Below are positions 1 to 9,046 of a stretch of 12,978 nucleotides of DNA, in pieces. Source of the DNA: Beroe ovata (taxonomy: Eukaryota; Ctenophora; Nuda; Beroida; Beroidae); assembly GCA_946803715.1 (NCBI GenBank), contig CAMPET010000468.1:6648-19625 (forward strand). The letters run 5' to 3'. Position 1 is the stretch's first letter. Each line of letters begins with the position of its first letter. The notes under the pieces are model-generated. The model searched no databases, was not told the DNA's origin, and saw only the letters and a list, made by a program, of their open reading frames with translations. The translations under genes and the position numbers were made by a program.

Positions 1-20
1 ACACACACACACACACACAC
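1..20. repeat. (AC)n microsatellite at window edge
   Basis: Ten perfect AC units start at the first base, so the tract probably continues outside the window. Confidence 0.97.
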
Positions 21-263
21 AGATGACTATAGATGGTGGTGTCAACATAGCGATACTGATAGGACGATAATAACATTGATAAACGGGAGGAGAACATTAT
101 GGTCTCGATAAAATCAAAAATTTATCTGATGTGGAAAAGTGTCACACAAACTAAAGAAACGCACAGAGAAATACTGGCGATGAAGATTGTTAAGGACCGA
201 ATGCTGAATAAACGACATTGTAAGTAACCTCTGCTATACGGCGCTATTTATGCACTTTACACG

Positions 264-305
264 TTAGGTATCGCTTAAGCCGTGACAACACTATTGTTGT
301 CACGG
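264..305 (-). mobile_element. Candidate Helitron 3' terminus: hairpin plus CTAA
   Basis: An 11-bp perfect stem (280-290 with 295-305) with a 4-base loop lies about 270 bases past the stop codon. Reading the minus strand, CTAA (267-264) follows 12 bases after the hairpin. Canonical Helitrons end in a hairpin about 10-12 bases before CTRR. The base after CTAA is C rather than the expected target T, so the end may be diverged or the match fortuitous. Confidence 0.42.
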
Positions 306-561
306 TCATCACTCAACTTTTCACTGCCTGGTCACATATCTGCTCACGTTGAAACATTGGAGTTGTTTTAGACTGTCAAAATATCAGTCACCATGAGATT
401 AAAGAGTTGTGATAGGGCAAAATAAGCTCATAGTTTTCGATAGCAGCGAACGTGCGTAAAGCGTTATTCCGATGCAATACTAAAATTCAAACGAACAAAG
501 TAATTAATAGTCTCAACGGTGAGATTGTCAGCGATTGCTCAATTGACAGCATTTGCTTCCG

Positions 562-567
562 TTTATT
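562..567 (-). promoter_or_regulatory. Possible poly(A) signal AATAAA
   Basis: AATAAA on the minus strand begins 8 bases after the TAG stop at 577-575. This would give a very short 3' UTR, which is usual for compact transposon genes, but a hexamer in AT-rich DNA can occur by chance. Confidence 0.4.
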
Positions 568-574
568 TGGAATA

Positions 575-3500
575 CTATAGAACCAGAGAGATATCGGCTC
601 TATTGGCAAAAGCAGTTATATGCCAAATAGCTAATAACCTGTATAGAGGGATACTATTTTGCTCCCAATCACGGTGATTCCAGGACCTTATGAAACATTC
701 AGCATTGATTAAACTAAATACTCCACAGTCAAAACCATTCCGTTGCCGCTGTGACCTACCATTAACAAATTGAAAATCTCTCACCTGAATACTACCTGAT
801 GTCCATGAGTGTACTGTGTCGGAGTAGGTGTTCCTCACGTGTGCCCTGAACTTGTTGATGAACTCTATAAGGAAACCACACCGCTCTGTTAATGTGCGCT
901 CTGATGATCCGCTTCCCGAGTCGAACATGGTCACAGATTTCTGCCCCTCGCGTTGGTCAAGGATGAGCAGATACCAGTGACCTTCTGCGTTGTCATTGCA
1001 GAAGTTCATGATGACGTCACTGGATAATGGATCACCTGCAAAGTTGATAGCATTAGCCACTGTGTGAATGTAGTCATCAGGCATTGATTCTGAGTATTGC
1101 CGCTCAGTATGAGTACTACCTATATAGTCAGTGATGTAGGTGCGTGGGTTGTGTTTGAAGAGAAAACGTGCATATGGAGAGATGAAGTGAACAGATGGAG
1201 CTGATGCAATGGATGAAGAGAGGTCTCTGAGATACATCCCATAGATGTTAATGAGGTCGCTACTGAGCCATTTTTGTCTCGTGTTATTGGCAATGCCGAA
1301 TGGATCTGGCTGTAGCTCGATAGCAATGCGTCTAACAAGAGCATCAGACTGACGATCACAGTATGGGATGATTGATGTGTGATAGGTGTTGATCATCGAT
1401 TCTTGTGACATGTGTTGAAGTAAGGTGGTGCTACTAGAACATGATGATGCAAGACGTATGATTTCATGAACACTTTCTGAAGCATCAATTGGAATATGAA
1501 TGAATGTTTGTGATACGCCTGTATTTTTCCGCTTCGGCGGGACTCTATTCTTGGTGTCTGTTGTGATGTTAGTGTCTGGAACACCGATCTTGACCGCTGG
1601 CGGCGCCGGCTTTGTTGTAGTATCGGGTTGGTTGACCTTGGGGATAACAGGCTTAGATTTTGGTTTTTTGACAGAGGTGGAAATTTTAGAGTCGATTGTA
1701 GTTTTGGCTTTCTTTCTACTACTACTTATATACCATACACGCTCAGGGGTGATAGAAAATGATTTCAAATCCTTATTATTTAACTTTGCTGCGTTACTCC
1801 TATACTCACGTGATATACCAGACTTACTACCCAACCGAATGTACTCTTCTAATGAAGCTGTGCTGACGAGAATTTTCTTAGGGCTAAAGTTAATGAGGTG
1901 AACACCGTTAACAGAAGAAACTCTACTAAGTGCAACATATGTTTGGCTACGTGCAAAGATACACTTTCCTAGGTCAATCACTGCAGATGGTAAAGTAAGC
2001 CCCTGGGCCTTATGAATTGTCATGGCGTAAGACAAGCATAAAGGAAATTGTTCTCTATGAAGGAAAGCCCCCGGGAAGATTTGAATCTTCCTCTTTACAG
2101 GCTTGATGGTGATTGAATCCTCCTTCTTATCGAACAATACCTTTATACCTGTTATGACGTTCGTATGCTCATCCCTTTCCACACCACTCACGATACCGAT
2201 AGCCCCGTTCACCAATCCGTTAGCTGTGTCGATGTTGGACCTCAGCATAACCCTCACACCATGGCAGATGGGGATCTTTTTCTCCAATCCTGCCGTGTTC
2301 CGGGGATCGTCCAGCTTATCCAGCCTCTGCACAGCCCGTTCTGCAGCCTTGAGGTTCCTCTTGTTCCTGCAGTCGATGCTATCTCGTGCGAGGACTTCCT
2401 CAAACTGCGGGTGTGCTGCCTTGATAGCTGCCTCGTTGAAACGATCCACCATCTCACGTGTTGGCAGGAGACAGACTGGGCTATCACCAGATTCTGAGAG
2501 ATTATTGAAATACTGAATTAGGGAAGTGAGTTTTTCATCGGGGGAATGGGCAGATGCAGGTATATCAATACAACGATCATTGAGGGTTTTGATATCCCGG
2601 ATATTGTGTGTACCAGTCCTCACACGGTAGAGAAGCGACTTCCATTCGGAATTCGCATCACCCGTCTGTCGTTGATTGATAGTAAGTTCATCGAACTGAA
2701 AATCTAGCCAAAGGTTAAGAGGGATTTTATTACCGTCCGTTATTTTATGCATCATGTCAGCAGTAACTTCCTTATAAGGGGATTGTGCCTGGACTGGGTC
2801 TAATTGCAAGAGGTCGCCAAACAAAATGACCGACTTATTACCAAATGGTGCATTTTTACCAAACAACTCACACAGACGCATATGAAGGAGCAGCAGAATG
2901 ACATTACTCACCATACTCACCTCATCCACAATGACACACTGGAGATCTTGTAGGACAACTCTCGTCTGATCCAAGGTTTTCTGATTCAGGGGTTCGTACT
3001 TAGGATGGCTACCGTGTTCCACTGGCAAGTTGAAGGCTGAATGGAGGGTTTGACCCTTGATGTTATCGGCTGCCAATCCTGTTGGTGCCCCAAGAATATT
3101 ATCACAATGACGGTTATAGACATTTCTCTGAACATACATGAAACCAACCAAAGATTTGATTAGATAGGACTTTCCCGTTCCCCCATACCCACTTACATAC
3201 ATCAATAATGGTTTAAAATCATTACAATTGCACTTATTTTCATTATGATCCAACAAATGTAACAAATTCCCTGTGACCCTATCATATACTCTACGCTGAT
3301 CTACGTTCAAAGTGGAAACAAAATTATTCAACTCTTCCTCCGTCTTAATGTCACTGTTCTGTTTTAAGTTCTCAAAGTCCTGCAATGCCTGAGCTATGAC
3401 CGGATCATCATCATCCATGTGATCCGCCATCGGATCTTCCTCCTTCCTATCATCCCCTGCTTCCTGATCAGCCCTCTCCTCCATCTCTTCCCTCATTCTC

Positions 3501-6500
3501 TTGATGGTCGACCGCCTCTCATACTTCTTCTTCATCTCTGGCAGCTCGTCTAGGACTCTAAAGAATTCCTCTTGGTATGACTCACTCGGACCCATGATAT
3601 CAGTCTCTTGGCGCCATGGCTTATACAGACACAGAAAACTGTAGTAAAAGGACTCTGCATTTTTCTTGACATCAAACTCGTAGTGTTGGATGATAGGAAG
3701 TTGGCCATTTCTCTTCTTGAGTCGGGCAATTGTCTTCAGCCCATCTTTATCTTTAATTTCAATGACCAAATGCGGGGCAGCCTTCTTGTCATAAGTACGC
3801 TCATAGTTCTTGACATAGTCATGCAGAGACATATCTTCAAATGGAGGAGTGCTTGGTCTCCTAGGGTAGAAGTCGTGAATGAAATCAGGGGCAAAGATGT
3901 TGGTGTCATCGCCATCCTGCTTCTCGAGCTCTTCAACTTTCTTGAGACATCTTGTTCTGTACCTAGGGAAGGTTGTTGGTACGAAGATGAACTTCTCACT
4001 GACAGTATAGAGCTCTCCGTTGTTCTGGAGCATCCGATCAATGGCTTCATGTGTTGACATCTCCCTATTCCTGAGGCAATGATACACAAATTTGGAGGTG
4101 TTCTGGAAAGCTGATTTAGTGTCATCCGTGACAAATGACTCGATATGACTCTTCTCCCCCTTAGTGACATATTTCGTTACATACTCAACTATTGAAAATG
4201 AATCTTCTGACAGAAACTGAATGTCCATATTACCGCCCCACAAATATAGAAGATCCGGATTGTAGTCATTGATGTTGGATTCCTCAGAAGTTCGAGCCAG
4301 ATCGTACAGCCTCTTCTTTAACTTGTTTTTTCGACGACCAATGACACATGATAGAACATCGTGGAGCTGGAAAACCTTGGATTCTTTTCTTGGGAAACCA
4401 AAGCGACAAACCTTCCTATACTTGCCACCCGACTTTATGAGTCTCAAGCAATAGTCCCGACACTTGTGACGCTGATACTTATCCACCATGTCATAAAGTT
4501 CGGGTTCCTCGTTCTTGTCAGGCAATTTACAGGATGCATACTTCTGAATGAAATCTGCTACTTGTTGATCAGAATCCTTCCCTATAACTGGTGCCCCCTC
4601 TACCCAGAACAAGCAATGGAAATGTGCGACACCTCTTCCCTGATACTCAGTCCGGATGAAATATTTAGTCACTTTGCCAATCGGGTCTGCCTTCAGTATG
4701 AAGTTCAACATAGATGCGAATCGCTTGTGGATGAAGTTGGACACTAACACAGGATCTTTGGCAAGTACCTCGTTGTCTGATAAGTTCTCGATGCCAGGAA
4801 GATCCGTGTTCTGTTCCCGTACGTACTTCACCAGCTCTTCCCAGTCGTACTCAGCCGGAGAGAATGTTACAAACCAAGAAGCAGGACCACTTTCCTCACA
4901 GATGGACTGAATTTTCTTCCTATTAAAACTCCAATACTGAGGTGTGCCTGGAATGTCCCTGACAGATCGAGACAACCGTTTCTGTAAATCTGGATCGTTA
5001 TCCCTTATTCTCTTGAGGAATTCCTTCGTACTGATATTTCCTAAGCCCTTCACGTTCCTCAATGATGCATATACTCCCTGTGCTATCTTCCTCCGTTCAT
5101 ACTCCTGACTCAAGCTGAAAATGTATGGCACGTTACGCCTAATGTTCCCATGCCTGGATAAGAGCCGAGATCTCTCATACTGTAGTGGACCAACTTTTCT
5201 CTGTCGTTCTTCTTTCGCATTCCTGCCTCCTATCCCCCAAGGAAACACCTCCGGGAAACACATGACATCCAAATTGGGTTCTTGCAGGGATATTGCTTCG
5301 TCATCAACTCGCAGCAATTGATACAGACTATCCAACCATTGAGTATTATCCTCAAAACCATCGATGCACGTCACTGTGTAGTGAGTGATGAGATTCTGGA
5401 AATCTTCCTCAGACATTTGTTCCAAAATCTTCCGCACTTCTTCCTTCTTTCTCTCCTTCTTCCCTTCCTCTTCTTCACTGTCGACTGAGGACTCTCCACT
5501 TGTTCCACTGTCTCCACCTCCTTTGATTGGCGAGTGTCTGTTCAGCATGTCGAGTATGTCTGCCTCAGAAACATCCCGAGTCACATTATCACACATGACG
5601 TCACAATGCGACGGAATTACACTGTTAACATTATCATTGTTGCTATACATATCTATATCATTACGAAGTGATAACATAATACTTTCCAGAATATCATCGC
5701 ACGATTTCTCACATTTTACTGAATAATTTAGCTTAACCGAACAATGAAAACAGTTCTTACGGGACATAGCTCTATTAAAGTTCTCCATAGTGTTAATCAA
5801 CAAAGATCGAAAAACTTCTATTTCAACATACTGAAGATTCATTTTGAGCCCTTTATAACCTTCAGATGTGTAAATTTTACCCTTCAAAATATCCTTGTAC
5901 ACAGCTTTCAGATCACCAATAACGTCTCTACTTACACAATCGCTACAACATAATCGGCATTTCTTGACTTTTCCTAACACTCTTAAGATATCTCCAATAT
6001 ATTTAACATTTAAAGCCAAAGGTTTCAAAGACTCATATGATGGCAAACTGATATCTCCAGTAGGAATTGAACCAAGGTTTCCCCGTTTGGTCGCATCCTT
6101 GTTCTGATAAGAAATGTTCAATGTCTCATTGCCATTCCGAGGCATTCTAATCAACGAACAGTCTGTATTTACATTACTTGAAATGGACACTACAGTTGGA
6201 TCAATCGGACATAAACTATCATGGCATTTCACGCATTTATCCAAAATTCCACGTTCCATATAAACTTCTGCCACGTTTCTATAAACAGCAACATTCCCAG
6301 AATACTTCTTATTCTTCAAGATTCTACTATTAAGCTTCTTCACATATTTCGAGGCAGACACTTTCTCCCCAGGATAAATTGCAACACATTCCTTGTCGGT
6401 TTTCTTATGACAGTCCTTACAAAAATACCCATTACTTCTCAGGTTATCGATATTCTCCAAAAATGTTAACTGATTTTGAATGAGCACATCAACTGTATCG

Positions 6501-9046
6501 GAAGTTGACACTAAAACAGATTCTTTCTTTCGTGAAGATTGCAATCTCTTAAAAGAACACCTCTTACTAAACTTGCTACGATCTGCTGAGCACCAACTAC
6601 AACATGATTTAGGCTCAGCATTATGGGACATTTTCAGTCTCAAAACAGTTCTAGCCACATTCGATATATCAATACTTTTGAAATTAATAAGTGCATGGCT
6701 ACTACCAAGTTTCCAAGAAACACGTGTTCTCATATCTCGCATCTTCCCATCACACTGGTCACAAAGAGTACCACTAACAACAAGTTTTCTAGCATAGTTT
6801 AACGACATATGTAAAAGAGAATACTTAATTCTATCTGATGGAAGTTCCATTTTCGACAGATTTTCTATATCATTGTCACTAAGTATTGCAACATCCTCTT
6901 CATCAATTACAGAACATGATTTAACATTAACAGTTTTTTCTTCCCTATCACAATTTTCATGAACTACCCCTCCACCAGACAACTTCCGATATCTACTAGC
7001 ACAAGTGTCACTAACACTCAACTCTGACATGAGTTTTTCTAACAGAGAAATGTCTAACTGTTCACTCTCACCTCCTGCAGATGCGCTGTCCACTGAGGGC
7101 AAGTCATCGGTAAGGGAAACGAGATCGTCCGTGTCGATGCAGGCAGTCGATGCGGAGAGTGATGAGGATATACATGTTGCCATATCATCATTACCATCCT
7201 GGATTGTATTAGGAGTGTTAGGTATACTAGTATTGGACATTGAGACTAGATCGTCCGTGCTAAATGACGCATGTGAACCTGGCTGAGTGTTATCCTGACT
7301 AACATCATCAGGGGGGAGTAAATCAATAGGGTTAGCAGGGATTGAAACATCCTTATAGAGGGGGTTATTGGCCTTCAGCCAGACCAGAGCAGTGTGAATC
7401 TTATTCACAGAAACGAGACGCTGCCAAACAGCCCTGTTCTTTTTAGGTATACCGTGCAGCACAATAAACTCATCAGGGTTAACAAGTTTAGTTGGCCTAT
7501 CACCAAACAACTCCTTAATAGTAGCATCTAGGGGAGACATTATGTGAACAGCGAACCCTTTCAGCTTATCCATACGTACACTATAGGGTAAATTAGCCCC
7601 TACTGCCGAAACTTTGAATATACTTTGATAACACATAGCTACATGGATGAAAATCCGCTCAAAATCGTTCAAAGTTCTAATGCACTCTGGAAGAACTCCA
7701 GTATCCATAGCATTCATTTTTGATATCGTCGGAACTTTATCTCTACCCAATTCCCCTGAACACGCGCGACAAATTTTCAAACCAATTAAATTTTCAACCG
7801 GCGCCTCACCCCTCATGACTACACGTTCACTACAATTAAGATACCTAAACAACCTCTGCCATGCATTGTTGTCGAGATTTCTCCTCCTGGATGTGATGGT
7901 CTCGATGTGGGCGTCGTCGACCAACTTATCACAGGAGATGCATGGCGTCCTGGGGAGGTTTTCGTCACGTTTCTTATAATACTCTAATAGACTATCACCA
8001 TACTTTTCTGTAAGATTTCTGCGATTAATAATAGTGTTAGGACGTTGCACATTGAATATCTTGGTGGGTTTCTCTGGGGGTTGGTAAGCAAGTAATTTAT
8101 AGAGGTAATCAAAGTCCCCACAAATAACAGCAGCATCAAAGTCTGAAATTAATTCGTTAGTGTTTTTTAGCTCATTGAGAATATCGTAAAGCTTTCTCAG
8201 ATTGTTATAATGAGGGTAGAGCTTCCTGAGGAGAACAAGTTTAGATGTGCAGCCGTTCACACCGCTAAAACATTCAGAGGGGTGATTCCTCTTATCTACA
8301 GTCAACATATACGGCTGTTTTGAGGAAACGGGACAATCATTGATTTTATCAAGGAACGTACGAATATCTTTACGACTAACGGACTTACCCTCTGCAAACA
8401 GTTCTAGTAATGTTTCTACTTGACCTGGTGTTGCTGCAATACAATTCTTCACACACGGACTGATAACATCTCCTTCCTCTACACCTGAATCTACTTGATT
8501 GTTTTTAGTCTTTTTAGATGTGAACTGATACTCTGTCATTCCCCCCCGATAACTAAATTCTGGGAAATATGGCTCCCAACCCTTGGCGTGACATGCGTCC
8601 CCCAGTGCAGCGTTAGTTTTATCCCCCTCAGCTGATAAGGCTACCTTAGCACAAATTTCCCCACAGTAAACATTCAGCCGATGTAGAGAATAGTTAACAC
8701 GCTGAACCCACCGATCCCGCCTTAGAAGAACATCATTAACTAAAGACCGGGCAAGGAAATTAATCTTAAACCTGTCTCCATACCCTGCAAAACTATTCCC
8801 CCCCGAGAAATTTTTTATAAGGTCGTTAACATCCCCATACTTCAATAATGCATTCGAAATTATAGCATTAGCCCGACTTTTATACATAATTCTAGTTTTA
8901 GACTTCACAAATTTCTTATTTTTGAACAACGCATGGTAACTTCTCTGATCGTTGCAGGCCGGTAGAGAAGGAAGGAAGAGCCTCTTTCGCGCGTTCTTGA
9001 TGAGTCTCTCTGATTTTGTGTATGCCCCTGCGACGTACTCTGGCAC
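575..9046 (-). CDS. Helitron Rep-helicase with C-terminal Ulp1-like protease (giant exon 8)
   Basis: The exon holds 2823 codons with no interruption. It opens at acceptor AACATCAG|GTGCCA, so the first codon is Val within an exon and not a start. Order of domains (exon numbering): unrecognised 1-360; Cys pairs 369/372 and 426/429; DUF6570-like about 452-570; acidic/Ser-rich linker; Cys-rich region 760-1110; Helitron_like_N about 1264-1500 including FVTFS at 1392; HUH motif HFH 1475-1477; Y2 motif with Tyr1622 and Tyr1626; helicase about 1913-2400; C48 protease about 2590-2800. Helitron Rep nicks one strand through its tyrosines and the helicase unwinds it for rolling-circle transposition in the nucleus. 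All active-site residues I looked for are present, which points to recent mobility or selection. It is longer than a typical animal Helitron protein (roughly 1400-2000 residues). Confidence 0.93.
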   Translation of the reverse strand: MPEYVAGAYTKSERLIKNARKRLFLPSLPACNDQRSYHALFKNKKFVKSKTRIMYKSRANAIISNALLKYGDVNDLIKNFSGGNSFAGYGDRFKINFLARSLVNDVLLRRDRWVQRVNYSLHRLNVYCGEICAKVALSAEGDKTNAALGDACHAKGWEPYFPEFSYRGGMTEYQFTSKKTKNNQVDSGVEEGDVISPCVKNCIAATPGQVETLLELFAEGKSVSRKDIRTFLDKINDCPVSSKQPYMLTVDKRNHPSECFSGVNGCTSKLVLLRKLYPHYNNLRKLYDILNELKNTNELISDFDAAVICGDFDYLYKLLAYQPPEKPTKIFNVQRPNTIINRRNLTEKYGDSLLEYYKKRDENLPRTPCISCDKLVDDAHIETITSRRRNLDNNAWQRLFRYLNCSERVVMRGEAPVENLIGLKICRACSGELGRDKVPTISKMNAMDTGVLPECIRTLNDFERIFIHVAMCYQSIFKVSAVGANLPYSVRMDKLKGFAVHIMSPLDATIKELFGDRPTKLVNPDEFIVLHGIPKKNRAVWQRLVSVNKIHTALVWLKANNPLYKDVSIPANPIDLLPPDDVSQDNTQPGSHASFSTDDLVSMSNTSIPNTPNTIQDGNDDMATCISSSLSASTACIDTDDLVSLTDDLPSVDSASAGGESEQLDISLLEKLMSELSVSDTCASRYRKLSGGGVVHENCDREEKTVNVKSCSVIDEEDVAILSDNDIENLSKMELPSDRIKYSLLHMSLNYARKLVVSGTLCDQCDGKMRDMRTRVSWKLGSSHALINFKSIDISNVARTVLRLKMSHNAEPKSCCSWCSADRSKFSKRCSFKRLQSSRKKESVLVSTSDTVDVLIQNQLTFLENIDNLRSNGYFCKDCHKKTDKECVAIYPGEKVSASKYVKKLNSRILKNKKYSGNVAVYRNVAEVYMERGILDKCVKCHDSLCPIDPTVVSISSNVNTDCSLIRMPRNGNETLNISYQNKDATKRGNLGSIPTGDISLPSYESLKPLALNVKYIGDILRVLGKVKKCRLCCSDCVSRDVIGDLKAVYKDILKGKIYTSEGYKGLKMNLQYVEIEVFRSLLINTMENFNRAMSRKNCFHCSVKLNYSVKCEKSCDDILESIMLSLRNDIDMYSNNDNVNSVIPSHCDVMCDNVTRDVSEADILDMLNRHSPIKGGGDSGTSGESSVDSEEEEGKKERKKEEVRKILEQMSEEDFQNLITHYTVTCIDGFEDNTQWLDSLYQLLRVDDEAISLQEPNLDVMCFPEVFPWGIGGRNAKEERQRKVGPLQYERSRLLSRHGNIRRNVPYIFSLSQEYERRKIAQGVYASLRNVKGLGNISTKEFLKRIRDNDPDLQKRLSRSVRDIPGTPQYWSFNRKKIQSICEESGPASWFVTFSPAEYDWEELVKYVREQNTDLPGIENLSDNEVLAKDPVLVSNFIHKRFASMLNFILKADPIGKVTKYFIRTEYQGRGVAHFHCLFWVEGAPVIGKDSDQQVADFIQKYASCKLPDKNEEPELYDMVDKYQRHKCRDYCLRLIKSGGKYRKVCRFGFPRKESKVFQLHDVLSCVIGRRKNKLKKRLYDLARTSEESNINDYNPDLLYLWGGNMDIQFLSEDSFSIVEYVTKYVTKGEKSHIESFVTDDTKSAFQNTSKFVYHCLRNREMSTHEAIDRMLQNNGELYTVSEKFIFVPTTFPRYRTRCLKKVEELEKQDGDDTNIFAPDFIHDFYPRRPSTPPFEDMSLHDYVKNYERTYDKKAAPHLVIEIKDKDGLKTIARLKKRNGQLPIIQHYEFDVKKNAESFYYSFLCLYKPWRQETDIMGPSESYQEEFFRVLDELPEMKKKYERRSTIKRMREEMEERADQEAGDDRKEEDPMADHMDDDDPVIAQALQDFENLKQNSDIKTEEELNNFVSTLNVDQRRVYDRVTGNLLHLLDHNENKCNCNDFKPLLMYVSGYGGTGKSYLIKSLVGFMYVQRNVYNRHCDNILGAPTGLAADNIKGQTLHSAFNLPVEHGSHPKYEPLNQKTLDQTRVVLQDLQCVIVDEVSMVSNVILLLLHMRLCELFGKNAPFGNKSVILFGDLLQLDPVQAQSPYKEVTADMMHKITDGNKIPLNLWLDFQFDELTINQRQTGDANSEWKSLLYRVRTGTHNIRDIKTLNDRCIDIPASAHSPDEKLTSLIQYFNNLSESGDSPVCLLPTREMVDRFNEAAIKAAHPQFEEVLARDSIDCRNKRNLKAAERAVQRLDKLDDPRNTAGLEKKIPICHGVRVMLRSNIDTANGLVNGAIGIVSGVERDEHTNVITGIKVLFDKKEDSITIKPVKRKIQIFPGAFLHREQFPLCLSYAMTIHKAQGLTLPSAVIDLGKCIFARSQTYVALSRVSSVNGVHLINFSPKKILVSTASLEEYIRLGSKSGISREYRSNAAKLNNKDLKSFSITPERVWYISSSRKKAKTTIDSKISTSVKKPKSKPVIPKVNQPDTTTKPAPPAVKIGVPDTNITTDTKNRVPPKRKNTGVSQTFIHIPIDASESVHEIIRLASSCSSSTTLLQHMSQESMINTYHTSIIPYCDRQSDALVRRIAIELQPDPFGIANNTRQKWLSSDLINIYGMYLRDLSSSIASAPSVHFISPYARFLFKHNPRTYITDYIGSTHTERQYSESMPDDYIHTVANAINFAGDPLSSDVIMNFCNDNAEGHWYLLILDQREGQKSVTMFDSGSGSSERTLTERCGFLIEFINKFRAHVRNTYSDTVHSWTSGSIQVRDFQFVNGRSQRQRNGFDCGVFSLINAECFIRSWNHRDWEQNSIPLYRLLAIWHITAFANRADISLVL

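Larger units (their letters stand above)
1..574. other. 3' flank of the gene, noncoding
   Basis: No convincing open frame is seen on either strand. It holds the AC tract, the hairpin/CTAA candidate terminus and the AATAAA hexamer. The boundary between transposon and host DNA, if the element ends here, would be close to 263-264. Confidence 0.5.

Noticed and set aside
280-305. Bacterial-type intrinsic terminator.
   Set aside because: No T-run follows on either strand, and introns and microsatellites show eukaryotic DNA.
1500-1901. Plus-strand frames opposite exon 8, including this one of 133 codons.
   Set aside because: They are antisense to the protease and helicase coding sequence and have no motifs of their own.
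9044-9046. GTG as the start codon of the giant frame.
   Set aside because: It directly follows a splice acceptor in an animal-type gene and joins in phase to the exon that ends at 9169.
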